A stretch of DNA of 64,000 nucleotides from an uncultured Bacteroides sp. Its GTDB lineage: Bacteria > Bacteroidota > Bacteroidia > Bacteroidales > Bacteroidaceae. The position numbers and the translations under genes were made by a program. Numbering within the stretch: position 1 is the first letter of the stretch; each line of letters opens with the position of its first letter. The notes beneath the pieces were generated by a model. It worked only from the letters and a program-made list of their open reading frames with translations, was not told the DNA's origin and did no database searches. Of the stretch, positions 1 to 8,256 are shown piece after piece. The DNA lies in contig CAMQVH010000003.1 in assembly GCA_947038155.1 (NCBI GenBank), positions 62,001 to 126,000 of the forward strand, read 5' to 3'.

Positions 1-2
1 TT

Positions 3-173
3 GGGATCATCAGTGAAGCGTTGGGGCATTCTTCCGTTCGTGTCACTGAAACTTACCTTAAGCCTTTTGCCGGGGAACGGATAGACCGGGCGAATTATAA
101 ACTAATTACTTCGGTTGTGAGGCGGGATTTAGCTAAAAGTGTGATTTGTAATACGCTGTATACCAGTGATTAG
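3..173 (+). CDS. Tyrosine recombinase, C-terminal end (5' part outside window)
   Basis: The open frame enters from the left edge and stops with TAG at 171-173, giving the last 56 residues. It contains the C-terminal catalytic signature of tyrosine recombinases: LGHSS, whose His belongs to the active site, followed nine residues later by Tyr in TETYLK, the expected nucleophile. These enzymes cut and rejoin DNA at short inverted or direct sites. Only 7 bp separate its stop from an inverted repeat at 181-200 that pairs with 485-504, so the likely job is inversion of that segment, as known for promoter-inverting recombinases of Bacteroides surface operons. It could also be a mobile-element integrase, but nothing else element-like is visible. 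The family call is strong; the invertase role is inferred from position. Confidence 0.85.
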   Translation, partial: GIISEALGHSSVRVTETYLKPFAGERIDRANYKLITSVVRRDLAKSVICNTLYTSD

Positions 174-180
174 TGTGGTG

Positions 181-504
181 TATTACTTACCAAGCAATGG
201 AATATTTCCGGTGACAAAGTTGAAAATATTTTTCCATTAAACCAAATAAAACGCTAATTTTTATGTCAAGGCACTAAAAAATCTTCATAAACAGAGACAC
301 AAACCCTGAAAACACAATATTGCCCACTGCTACCACTTAAAAAAGTGTATAAAGCCTGCCATCCATCTTTGACTCTTCAAAAACGGACTGTACTTTTATT
401 CACCTAATGTCTAAGCAAAGTGTCTTTTTTCAATCGACAGTCACTTGGAAAACGCCTTTTCCTATAGTTCTGAAAGTATAGTTACCATTACTTGGTAAGT
501 AATA
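181..504. repeat. Putative invertible promoter segment bounded by 20-bp inverted repeats
   Basis: Bases 181-200 and 485-504 are inverted repeats that match at 19 of 20 positions. Each half-site contains a dyad core related to TTACTTGGTAAGTAA. They enclose 284 bp with no gene. The recombinase end lies just left and a fimbrial operon begins 57 bp to the right. This is the standard architecture of phase-variable promoters in Bacteroides. The repeats are seen directly; inversion is inferred and was not observed. Confidence 0.8.
215..246 (-). promoter_or_regulatory. Candidate promoter inside the invertible segment, facing left
   Basis: Read on the minus strand, there is TTTG at 246-243, a 20-bp spacer, and CAACTTTG at 222-215. 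This fits the Bacteroides -33/-7 pattern (TTTG, 19-21 bp, TAnnTTTG) with one mismatch in the -7 element. It points away from the fimbrial operon. After inversion it would lie at about 439-470 and fire rightward. No rightward promoter with both elements is visible in the segment as sequenced. Confidence 0.55.
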
Positions 505-520
505 AACCTCTTTTCAACCT

Positions 521-537
521 GTTACTTGGTAAGTAAC
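521..537. promoter_or_regulatory. Third copy of the recombination-site dyad, outside the segment
   Basis: Bases 522-536 are identical over 15 bp to 488-502 inside the right inverted repeat, in the same orientation and 34 bp away. With its flanking G and C the copy is a dyad with 7-bp arms around GGT. It lies 23 bp before the ATG of the Rrf2-like gene. It could be an accessory or alternative recombinase site, or an operator for the Rrf2-like protein; the sequence alone does not decide. Confidence 0.6.
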
Positions 538-560
538 AGTAACAATAAACAAAACAACAA

Positions 561-920
561 ATGCTAACAGTTCTGACACAAGCCGCTATATCCGTTTTAC
601 ACGACATCTCATTAGGAGTATGTCTGCAATCAGCAAACTTCCAGTTATCGGAAGAAGAGTTAAGTATACTGCTCCACAAGTTAGAAGCCGAAGGACTCGT
701 TCGACGCTTGCCCGAAGAGAAAGAGTCATACGAATTGTGCCGTCCCTTGTACGACCTCTCCCTGCTCGATGTGATCGAAGCGACAGGGGAACCGATTAAT
801 TGTAAATGTCCTACTCCCGAATCATTCTATACCCATCACGGTAGGATAGCCCACAAAATGGGTGTTGTCAACCACATGATACGCGTGTTTCTAGGTGATA
901 TAAAACTTTCTGATTGGTAA
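561..920 (+). CDS. Rrf2-like winged-helix transcriptional regulator
   Basis: The 119-residue protein has the Rrf2 layout: an N-terminal helix (VLTQAAISVLHDI), a recognition-helix region followed by LLHKLEAEGLVRRL, a short beta wing around SYELCRP, and the family's LSLLDVIEATGEPI segment. Rrf2 proteins are small dimeric DNA-binding repressors or activators, some sensing through a cysteine-ligated Fe-S cluster. Here two cysteines sit in NCKCP just after the wing, a possible but unproven ligand set. It is the first gene after the invertible promoter, with 22 bp to the next gene, so it would be switched with the fimbrial genes and may autoregulate at the dyad 521-537. The family call rests on layout, not a search. 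Confidence 0.65.
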   Translation: MLTVLTQAAISVLHDISLGVCLQSANFQLSEEELSILLHKLEAEGLVRRLPEEKESYELCRPLYDLSLLDVIEATGEPINCKCPTPESFYTHHGRIAHKMGVVNHMIRVFLGDIKLSDW

Positions 921-942
921 CCGATCGGAAAACAACCAGCTT

Positions 943-2226
943 ATGACTATAATTAATGTACATATAAAACAGTTTCTCCTCAGTTGCGGAATGTTGTTTG
1001 CCATACTGTCAAGCTATGCACAGGAAAGATACAATCACAATATATACGTGCAAGATACGCTCAGCAAGCCGATGGTACTCCAATTCCGTATCAACGAGGC
1101 TGTAGTGGATAGCGAATACATGGATAATGCCCGTACCCTCCGTTATCTGGATGAAATATTCTCCAACTTCAGTCTGACGGAACGAATCGACTCTATCCAT
1201 ATCCTGTCTTTTGCCTCGCCCGAAGGCAGGCGAGAGTATAACGAACGCTTGGCCCGGCAACGCTCGACAGTCGTAAAGGACTATCTGATATGGAAATACT
1301 CGAATCTTGTCCCATCCCGCATCCATCCCCGTCCACAGGGTGAGAACTGGAAAGAGCTCCGAGAACTGATAGCCGGTGACAAACGACTCCCCAACCGGAA
1401 AGAAGTGCTGAAAATCATAGACCGTACTCCTGACACCGATCGTTGCAAGGTATTACTGAAAGAACTGAACGGAGGAAGTACCTACCGATATATCCGAGAC
1501 AGATTACTGCGTTATCTGCGTAATGCTTCCCTCTGTATAGTATGGATGCATCCGGACAGCCTGTCCGCACTTCCCACAGCTACCCCTTTGGATATAAACG
1601 GCTTGAGGGATAGAAATGACAGAAGTACTATTCTTCCACGTCTACAAGGAAATTCAGTAGCTCCCCCCTGCCACCATCCTCTTTTCGCCTTGAAAACAAA
1701 CTTACTGTTCGATGTCGCAATGATGCCGAACATAGAGCTTGAGATACCGATTGGCAGACGCTGGTCTGTGAATGCCGAGTATATGTTCCCGTGGTGGTTG
1801 TTCGATGGTGACAAATATTCCATGCAAATATTGATGGGCGGGCTGGAAGGCCGCTACTGGCTAGGCAGTAAGGAAAAACGGATAAACTCGGAAGTGCTTA
1901 CCGGACATTTTCTCGGACTGTATGCCGGAGGCGGCAAATACGACCTGCAATGGAAAGAAGACGGCTATCAAGGAGAATTTTTTATCGCTGCCGGCATCAG
2001 CTATGGCTGGGCGACACGTATTGCCCGCAACCTGCATCTGGAACTTAATATCGGTATCGGTATGCTCCGAACTGATTATCGTTACTACCATGCCCGTGAT
2101 AACTACCAAACTTTACTGTGGCAAAATAATGGGCGTTACACCTGGTTCGGACCGACAAAGGCGAAAATCTCGCTGGTATGGCTGCTGAACCGCAAGGTGA
2201 AAATAAAAAAAGGAGGCACAAGATGA
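943..2226 (+). CDS. DUF3575 outer-membrane protein with an OmpA-like domain
   Basis: A signal peptide ends near residue 26 (SSYAQ). Residues about 30-135 resemble the OmpA C-terminal peptidoglycan-associated fold, with FASPEGRREYNERLARQRS as the usual Asn/Arg-rich helix. Residues about 235-427 match DUF3575: the LFALKTNLLFDVAMMPNIELE opening is typical and the alternating hydrophobic segments that follow suggest beta-barrel strands. DUF3575 proteins are commonly encoded at the head of Bacteroides fimbrial operons and probably anchor or help assemble the structure in the outer membrane; that role is inferred. The stop overlaps the next start (ATGA at 2223-2226), which indicates translational coupling. 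Confidence 0.8.
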   Translation: MTIINVHIKQFLLSCGMLFAILSSYAQERYNHNIYVQDTLSKPMVLQFRINEAVVDSEYMDNARTLRYLDEIFSNFSLTERIDSIHILSFASPEGRREYNERLARQRSTVVKDYLIWKYSNLVPSRIHPRPQGENWKELRELIAGDKRLPNRKEVLKIIDRTPDTDRCKVLLKELNGGSTYRYIRDRLLRYLRNASLCIVWMHPDSLSALPTATPLDINGLRDRNDRSTILPRLQGNSVAPPCHHPLFALKTNLLFDVAMMPNIELEIPIGRRWSVNAEYMFPWWLFDGDKYSMQILMGGLEGRYWLGSKEKRINSEVLTGHFLGLYAGGGKYDLQWKEDGYQGEFFIAAGISYGWATRIARNLHLELNIGIGMLRTDYRYYHARDNYQTLLWQNNGRYTWFGPTKAKISLVWLLNRKVKIKKGGTR

Positions 2227-3233
2227 ATAAGGCACGTAAATTCTGCATGAATCAATATATATGGTACATCTGTATCCTCCCCTTCCTATTGACGGCTTGT
2301 GACCGCCGCGAACTGACCTACTATGAAACAGCGGAAGTGACTCTCACCGCCGACTGGAGCCAATCTGGTTTGGAAGGTGAAGACAATTACGGAGCCACCG
2401 CTATTTTTTATCCTAAAACCGGCGGAGAACCTAAAATAGTGCTGATGGGCAACCGCAACCGGGCTATCGCCCTACTGCCTGAGGGACACTACAGCGCAGT
2501 GCTGTTCAACCGCTCATTCGATGATTTTAGTGCGATAGGCTTCCGTGGAATAAACTCTTTTAATACAATTGAAGCCTATGCCCGGCAAGTGGAAAACCGC
2601 AGTACTCCTGAAACCATCGTCAGTTCTCCCGATAAACTGGCAGTAGCGGTAATAGAAGAATTTGAGGTAACGGAAAACATGCTGGGTAACAATTATACTC
2701 CTGTCTCTTCCCAAAGTAAAAAAGAGATTTCGCAGGATTGCTCCCTACACTTCGTCCCCCTTGAACTGACCTGCACGGTTAAAGTGAAAATAAACATAGA
2801 CGGGCTGAACAATGTCAGGAAAGCTACTTGTCGGTTGAGTGGAGTTCCCGTTTCCGTCTTCCTTGCTACCGGGCATTCAAGTAGCGAACGGGTGACACAG
2901 GAGTTTCCCGTTGGTAATCCCGTTTTCAATGAAGACGATTACCCCAAAGGGAGTCTTACAGGACAGTTCAATGTCTTCGGCTTCAGCAAGACGGAAGAAC
3001 ATAACGTGGAAACCGTCTTTCTATTGGTAGATGAAAAAACCGAAATTTCTCAATCGTTGGTTCATGTTCATATTACCGAATCAACCGACGAAACTGGCAC
3101 GATTATAGTGAATGTAGAAGCAAGTACCCCGGAGAAACTTCCCGATGTCGAACAAGAAGATGGTTCGGATTCGGGCTTCAACGCCGACGTTGACCAGTGG
3201 GGCAAGGAAGAGAATACAGAATTTCCCTTGTAA
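2223..3233 (+). CDS. DUF5119-type lipoprotein, fimbrial accessory
   Basis: The start at 2223 is chosen because it overlaps the previous stop by 4 bp and gives a clean lipoprotein signal with LLTAC and Cys26 as the lipidated residue; the open frame continues upstream but that part lies within the DUF3575 gene. The mature 311 residues show the DUF5119 pattern, with an early TADWS segment and a later CTVKVKINIDGLNN strand thought to adopt fimbrillin-like beta domains. Such proteins sit between DUF3575 and fimbrillin genes in Bacteroides fimbrial operons and may be an anchor or minor subunit. The C-terminus is acidic (EDGSDSGFNADVDQW). The function is inferred from operon position. Confidence 0.7.
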   Translation: MNKARKFCMNQYIWYICILPFLLTACDRRELTYYETAEVTLTADWSQSGLEGEDNYGATAIFYPKTGGEPKIVLMGNRNRAIALLPEGHYSAVLFNRSFDDFSAIGFRGINSFNTIEAYARQVENRSTPETIVSSPDKLAVAVIEEFEVTENMLGNNYTPVSSQSKKEISQDCSLHFVPLELTCTVKVKINIDGLNNVRKATCRLSGVPVSVFLATGHSSSERVTQEFPVGNPVFNEDDYPKGSLTGQFNVFGFSKTEEHNVETVFLLVDEKTEISQSLVHVHITESTDETGTIIVNVEASTPEKLPDVEQEDGSDSGFNADVDQWGKEENTEFPL

Positions 3234-3322
3234 AACGGTACCGGGATATATTGATTAACATATATAACGCTAATAAACAAAGACAAACGCATAGGAAGTA
3301 TTACTTAATTAACAAAAACAAT

Positions 3323-4582
3323 ATGAAAGCAAGAAATTTTCTGATGGTTGTATCAGCACTGTCGATAGCAGGCTGTTCGCAGAACGAGGTTACGGAAATG
3401 AGACAGGACACAAATCCTGTACTGGGATTCAATGTGTATACGGGCGTGCCGACCAGAGGTACGGACGTTTCGACTACAACAATGCAAGGTACGTGTGACG
3501 CCACGCACTTCGGCGGATTCGGCATTATGGGCTATTATACCGGCAGCAAAGCATGGGATACCGCCAAAGGAGATGTGGCACCCACTTTCATGTATAACCA
3601 AAAGGTGACGTGGGATGCAACCCTAAACAGCGGTACAGGTGAATGGACCTACAGTCCCAAAAAATACTGGCCAAACAATACAAACGATAAAGTCTCTTTC
3701 TTTGCCTATGCCCCCTATGAGGAAACCGGCAATAATGGAAGCAGGGTAGGCATCGTTCCTTCCGGTATAACGGATACCGGAATACCCAGCATCGAATTTA
3801 CACTAAAAAACAAAGATAATCTGGATAAGATGGTGGACCTTGTGGTAGCCGATGCGCTCGATAAGACTTATAATGACGGAACCATCGGATTCCAGTTTGC
3901 CCACACTCTCTCCAAAATGGGATTTAAAGCCAAACTGGGTGACGACTATGCCGACCTGGACGGAGACAATAGTTTCGTATATATTACCCACATGTGGATT
4001 GTAGGCAAAGACGGAAGCATGTCTATGCAAACTCCCGCACAAGTCAACAGCAACTCCAAATTCTATACTAAAGCTAAATGGGCAGATTTGCACTGGAATT
4101 ATGAATCCGAGTATACAGAGATTCCTACAGCGGATTTCAGCATCGAAAAAATTATGAATATGGATGCGGAGAAAATCACCGAAATATGGGAAGATGGTTC
4201 GACAAACTCCGTTTCAGGAATCAAGCTGGTAAGAGCCAATAAAGATACCCCGAAAGACTTATTCAAAACCAACCAGTTCCTTTACCTGATTCCGGTAAAC
4301 GATACTGATAAGACAGTAGCTGCAGAGGGCCAGGGCGGATGTGAAGAAGGTGACATCATGATCGGCTTCCATTATGACATTGTTACTAAAATAGTAGGCA
4401 GTTCTCCAGCTAAATATTCAGTGAGCCATTTTGAGACTTCTGTTCCGCTTCCGGCACATCACATGAAACGTGGTAAATGGTACACCTATACATTTACCAT
4501 CAACCTGAGAGAAATTAAAGTGAAGGCTGAAACAAGTGTTACCCCGTGGGGTACGGCAGGTGATGGCTTCACAATGGAGTAA
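3323..4582 (+). CDS. Fimbrillin family (Mfa-like) lipoprotein, probable stalk subunit
   Basis: The ATG at 3323 gives a lipoprotein signal (SIAGC, Cys18); upstream codons in frame overlap the preceding gene and are discarded. After the signal come PTRGTDV, the usual Arg-containing cleavage region of FimA/Mfa fimbrillins, and WTYSPKKYWPNN..KVSFFAYAP, the hallmark motif of Mfa-like proteins. Fimbrillins are exported as lipoproteins, cleaved by an arginine gingipain-like protease and polymerised by strand exchange. At 419 residues, with a short C-terminus (VTPWGTAGDGFTME), it is the most subunit-like of the three fimbrillins here. A hairpin follows its stop, which would keep its transcript more abundant than the genes downstream. 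Confidence 0.8.
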   Translation: MKARNFLMVVSALSIAGCSQNEVTEMRQDTNPVLGFNVYTGVPTRGTDVSTTTMQGTCDATHFGGFGIMGYYTGSKAWDTAKGDVAPTFMYNQKVTWDATLNSGTGEWTYSPKKYWPNNTNDKVSFFAYAPYEETGNNGSRVGIVPSGITDTGIPSIEFTLKNKDNLDKMVDLVVADALDKTYNDGTIGFQFAHTLSKMGFKAKLGDDYADLDGDNSFVYITHMWIVGKDGSMSMQTPAQVNSNSKFYTKAKWADLHWNYESEYTEIPTADFSIEKIMNMDAEKITEIWEDGSTNSVSGIKLVRANKDTPKDLFKTNQFLYLIPVNDTDKTVAAEGQGGCEEGDIMIGFHYDIVTKIVGSSPAKYSVSHFETSVPLPAHHMKRGKWYTYTFTINLREIKVKAETSVTPWGTAGDGFTME

Positions 4583-4600
4583 ACCACGATCCCTCTCCAA

Positions 4601-4632
4601 GCCCGGACAAGGTTGAATGTCCTTTTCCGGGC
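4601..4632 (+). terminator. Hairpin between fimbrillin genes (possible attenuator)
   Basis: GCCCGG at 4601-4606 pairs with CCGGGC at 4627-4632, and an inner AAGG/CCTT pairing is also possible. There is no long T run. It lies inside the operon, 19 bp after the first fimbrillin and 54 bp before the next gene, and suits partial termination or mRNA 3'-end protection that raises stalk subunit over the downstream adhesins. Confidence 0.5.
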
Positions 4633-4686
4633 ACATGATAATTAAAAAAGAATTGTAGAAAAAGTAATGTTCTTGAAAGCATAAAG

Positions 4687-6441
4687 ATGATAAAAATAAA
4701 CCTGTTGAACCGGATTCTTTCCGTTGCGGCCATTCCGTTATTCTTTTCTTGCGGAACAAACGAAACGGAAGAGATTCTTTCCTCCCGTCCTCTTGATTTT
4801 TCCACCACGGTGACGGGGACTTCCCATAACGCTGCATCTCACGATAGGGTTACCCGGGCAGGAGATATCACCACTGCCAACCTTCAATCAATGGGAGTGT
4901 TCGCCTACTTCACTCATGGAGATTTTGAGGAATCTTCTTCTACTCCCGGTTTCATGTACAACCAACTTGTAAGTAAACAAATGGGAGGTAACTGGACATA
5001 CAATCCGGTAAAATACTGGCCGAACAACCTGAACGATAAAGTCAGTTTCTTTGCCTATGCACCACACAATGCTACAGGAGTAACCCTCTGTAGCAACACC
5101 AATATAGGATATCCTTATCTGACTTACACAGTGCCTGCGGCAGAAGCCAACCAAACGGATTTATTGGTATCCGTACCGTTACTCAACAAAAATGGAGAGG
5201 AACTGAACTTTACCATGAAACATACCCTTGCGAAAGTAAATATCATCGTAAAAGACGAGGAAAGTGACGACACTCCCAAAGTGTTGGACAGTTTCACCCT
5301 GAAAGCAAAGGGGAAAGGTAAACTGACTTATACGACAAGCGGATTCAACTGGAATACAGACGGTTCTCCTACCACTACATATACTATTTCTAAAAACAAT
5401 TTCAACGTAACAAAAGGAAGTACAACCACCGTTGCTTCCCTCTACCTGATACCTGATAAAACAAATGCTACCTTCTCCATGAAATACACTATACACGGCA
5501 CTATCGAGACAGGAGGCACTGCCCCTACACGCACGATAACCGTTACAGACAAGATGATGCCGGAAGCATCCGAATGGAAAGCAGGTGAAGAAGTGAATTA
5601 TACGATTACTATTAAAAAGACAGGAGTGGAAATTGACACAGACACCAGTAACTGGTGGGAGGAAGACACAAGCAACAATGCAGAAATAAAAACTTATATT
5701 GCCGGGGACTTAAAACTAGGAGACTATTATTACACCGATGGCACATATAGCGATGGAGGATTACGTGCAGAAAATATGACTACCGGAATTTGCACCTTTG
5801 CAAACCCTTTATCCAAACCGGAAACCGGAAAAACTTGTATAGGAGTTGTATTCTATGCAGGAAGGCATCCCAAAGACGACTGTGTTTATGCTACTAAAGC
5901 AGGAATCAGCATGAAAGAAGTGCATGGCTATGTTGTTTCGTTAACTGATTTGGGAATAGCTAATGATACTAAAGGGGGAGGGTGGGTTTATTATGATAAT
6001 TATGGTGGCTTTGAAGCAGAAGAAGTTCTATATTTAGTAGGAACTCCAACTGATACCGATGATTATAGAGGATATTCCAATACACTTTTGATTGAACGTA
6101 CCGCCAAAGAAAGAGGAGTTTGGGATAAAGGTATTTATCTTCCTAACAAAGTATTGAACAATTATAGTCCGCTCGCACCTTCTGCTACCAGTGGGTGGTA
6201 TATGCCTTCAGCCGGACAAATGCTGGATTTATATAAATATAAAGCAGCACTTAAAGTTGTTCTGGACCAATTAGGTAAGACACTGGTAGGAAGTAGCGCC
6301 AATAACGGCACTTATTGGACAAGTACCGAAACCGGCTCAGATACAGCATACAAGTTTGACAGATTTCGTCTAAATAGCGGATTTCTAAATTCCTATTGGA
6401 AAGGAGGCCGTGATGCCACCCGTCCCGTCTTCACCTTTTAA
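4687..6441 (+). CDS. Fimbrillin-like lipoprotein with C-terminal lectin-like domain
   Basis: The 584-residue protein starts with a lipoprotein signal (PLFFSC, Cys22), followed by DRVTRAGD, a likely Arg cleavage site, and then a Mfa-like N-terminal domain with WTYNPVKYWPNN and KVSFFAYAPH, close to the upstream fimbrillin. The last roughly 230 residues differ: GWYMPSAGQMLDLYK, YWTSTE and a terminal RPVFTF resemble the DUF1566/Fib_succ_major group, which is thought to fold like C-type lectins. A fimbrillin domain joined to a lectin-like domain suggests a tip or surface adhesin. It is separated from the next gene by 24 bp. The ligand cannot be predicted. Confidence 0.75.
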   Translation: MIKINLLNRILSVAAIPLFFSCGTNETEEILSSRPLDFSTTVTGTSHNAASHDRVTRAGDITTANLQSMGVFAYFTHGDFEESSSTPGFMYNQLVSKQMGGNWTYNPVKYWPNNLNDKVSFFAYAPHNATGVTLCSNTNIGYPYLTYTVPAAEANQTDLLVSVPLLNKNGEELNFTMKHTLAKVNIIVKDEESDDTPKVLDSFTLKAKGKGKLTYTTSGFNWNTDGSPTTTYTISKNNFNVTKGSTTTVASLYLIPDKTNATFSMKYTIHGTIETGGTAPTRTITVTDKMMPEASEWKAGEEVNYTITIKKTGVEIDTDTSNWWEEDTSNNAEIKTYIAGDLKLGDYYYTDGTYSDGGLRAENMTTGICTFANPLSKPETGKTCIGVVFYAGRHPKDDCVYATKAGISMKEVHGYVVSLTDLGIANDTKGGGWVYYDNYGGFEAEEVLYLVGTPTDTDDYRGYSNTLLIERTAKERGVWDKGIYLPNKVLNNYSPLAPSATSGWYMPSAGQMLDLYKYKAALKVVLDQLGKTLVGSSANNGTYWTSTETGSDTAYKFDRFRLNSGFLNSYWKGGRDATRPVFTF

Positions 6442-6465
6442 TATACCCTCTAAAAAGATATAGCT

Positions 6466-8034
6466 ATGGCAAATAAACCAATCATACTACATATCGCTTT
6501 CATACTTCTATTATTAAACTCATGCACGAGCGAAACCGAAATACCCGTTTCGCCCAATACGCTGACACTGGAAATAAAAGCAGAAAACTTTTTCCCTACA
6601 GACAATTCAACCACCCGTACAACCGACAAAGGTTATGAAACATTTTTCACAGATGGCGACAAAATAGGAATTACCATCGTAAAAGGCGGAAAGATAGTGG
6701 ACAAAATAAATAATATCCCCGTCACCTACAACGTCAGCACCGAACAATGGGTTACCGATGGCACTCATCCCCTCTATGCCTATGACGACGCTACCTATCT
6801 GATTTACTATCCATATGATTCAGCAATAACCGGTGCCGTGAGCGAAGCTGATTTGGCCGGCAAACTAAGTAGCTTTATCCCGAATGCCGACCAAAGCACA
6901 CGGAAAAACTTCGCCGCCTCCGACCTGATGATAGGCACAGGCACCCTATCCGGCACAGAACTGAAAGTTACATTGCAACACTACATGTCCCTCGTTGTAC
7001 TCTGCCCGCAAGGCAACAAATACATAGCAGGAGATTACGAATATCACAGTTTGTACACCTCAATCACCTCACTTCAGGCAGGAGGCGTCACAGCCGGTTA
7101 CGAACCGGGAGACGGAACGCTCTGCTTCATCCTTCCTCCGTCAGTATCTACCGATATAGCAATATCTTACACCACAGCCGAAAGCAGAACTCCGTCTTAT
7201 ACCCTTACAATGACCCCGACAAAAGGGAAATACAGCAAAATCAACCTCACCACAGGATCCAGTATAACTCCCTCCACTATCACTTTGGGCGACCGCTACA
7301 TGGCGAACGGTGCTATCGTGCCTAAAGACGCCAACATGACAGATAGTTGGAAAAAGAACTGCCTTGGTCTTATTTTCAGCCTCGCCACCAGCGACATCGA
7401 CCGGGGACATGGCTGGACGCACGGGTATGTGATGGCCGCCAAAGAAGAAAACTTCCCGAACGATATAATGACTAAATGCTGGAGTACTAATTCAAATTAC
7501 GACGAACCTTTCTTGATAAATTGCGTTGACCTTTCTCTATCTCGTGCCAATAAGGAGGGATATACGGAGACGGAAGCCTTGATCGATTCTTATGCTTCGG
7601 ATGACCGCTATGGAGTGGTACAGCAGATATTGTATTACCGCAAACAAAACCCTTGTATGTCTAATGCAATCTATAGTTCCTGGTATGTGCCTAGTTGTGG
7701 ACAATGGTATGATATACTGACGAATCTGGGAGAGATCAATATGGAATCGTTTTCAAATTATAATGGAGGATGGGAAGGAACCTCCGATGCGCGTGGTACT
7801 ATAGAAACTAAAATGAATGCAGCCGGAGGTACTTTCAGCTTAAATTCGGGCAGTAGTACTTGCAGTGCCTTTTTTCACTGTAGCTCGGAAAGTAGCACAA
7901 CACACAATTGGAGTATGCGTTTTGATGACAGAAAAAGTACATTCTTAACCCCATTAGGAAAAAGTGTAATAGGTGACAGCAACAAAGGATCGGAGTATGG
8001 TCGGAAGTTCCTTCGCCCAGTATTGGCTTTCTGA
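6466..8034 (+). CDS. Second fimbrillin-like lipoprotein with C-terminal lectin-like domain
   Basis: The 522-residue protein has a lipoprotein signal (LLLNSC, Cys20) and an N-terminal fimbrillin-like half including STTRTTDKGY and YPYDSAITG. Its C-terminal half parallels the preceding gene: GHGWTHGYVMAAKEEN, SSWYVPSCGQWYDILTNLG, a Ser/Cys-rich strand region and a final RPVLAF. The order WYVPSxGQ..RPV matches the other adhesin, so the two are paralogues with strongly diverged surfaces. It is the last gene of the operon; a hairpin follows at 8089-8123. Probable role: minor fimbrial adhesin. The assignment to the fimbrillin superfamily is good; adhesion is inferred. Confidence 0.72.
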   Translation: MANKPIILHIAFILLLLNSCTSETEIPVSPNTLTLEIKAENFFPTDNSTTRTTDKGYETFFTDGDKIGITIVKGGKIVDKINNIPVTYNVSTEQWVTDGTHPLYAYDDATYLIYYPYDSAITGAVSEADLAGKLSSFIPNADQSTRKNFAASDLMIGTGTLSGTELKVTLQHYMSLVVLCPQGNKYIAGDYEYHSLYTSITSLQAGGVTAGYEPGDGTLCFILPPSVSTDIAISYTTAESRTPSYTLTMTPTKGKYSKINLTTGSSITPSTITLGDRYMANGAIVPKDANMTDSWKKNCLGLIFSLATSDIDRGHGWTHGYVMAAKEENFPNDIMTKCWSTNSNYDEPFLINCVDLSLSRANKEGYTETEALIDSYASDDRYGVVQQILYYRKQNPCMSNAIYSSWYVPSCGQWYDILTNLGEINMESFSNYNGGWEGTSDARGTIETKMNAAGGTFSLNSGSSTCSAFFHCSSESSTTHNWSMRFDDRKSTFLTPLGKSVIGDSNKGSEYGRKFLRPVLAF

Positions 8035-8088
8035 GCAATATTAGAACAAAAGTAGATTTATTAATGTGACTATATTGTTTGTTTTGTA

Positions 8089-8127
8089 GTACACTTCTGT
8101 GTCCGGCGGGGCAGGAAGTGTACTTTT
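8089..8127 (+). terminator. Terminator after the fimbrial operon
   Basis: GTACACTTC at 8089-8097 pairs perfectly with GAAGTGTAC at 8115-8123, followed by TTTT. It closes the fimbrial operon 55 bp after the last stop codon. Confidence 0.7.
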
Positions 8128-8227
8128 GTACATTATATAAACTGCTATGGAGGTCTTGTTTGGGAATCGCAGACTGAAACTTGCTTAAAAATCGGAAGCT
8201 ATGACAATGGAGTATAAAAATAATGGT

Positions 8228-8235
8228 TATCTTTG
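8228..8235 (+). promoter_or_regulatory. -7 element (TATCTTTG) before the AAA-ATPase gene
   Basis: TATCTTTG is a perfect Bacteroides -7 box placed 21 bp before the first ATG of the next gene. No TTTG is found at the expected -33 distance. If used, the leader would be very short, which favours a start at 8257 or later. The remainder of 8128-8227 shows nothing else. Confidence 0.5.
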
Positions 8236-8256
8236 AATAATTAAAAATGAAGAATA

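Noticed and set aside
364-371. Rightward -7-like CATCTTTG in the invertible segment
   Set aside because: No TTTG occurs 19-21 bp upstream, so it is weaker than the leftward candidate at 215-246.
4687-8034. Diversity-generating retroelement target proteins (lectin-like C-termini)
   Set aside because: No reverse transcriptase gene or template repeat is visible nearby in the window.
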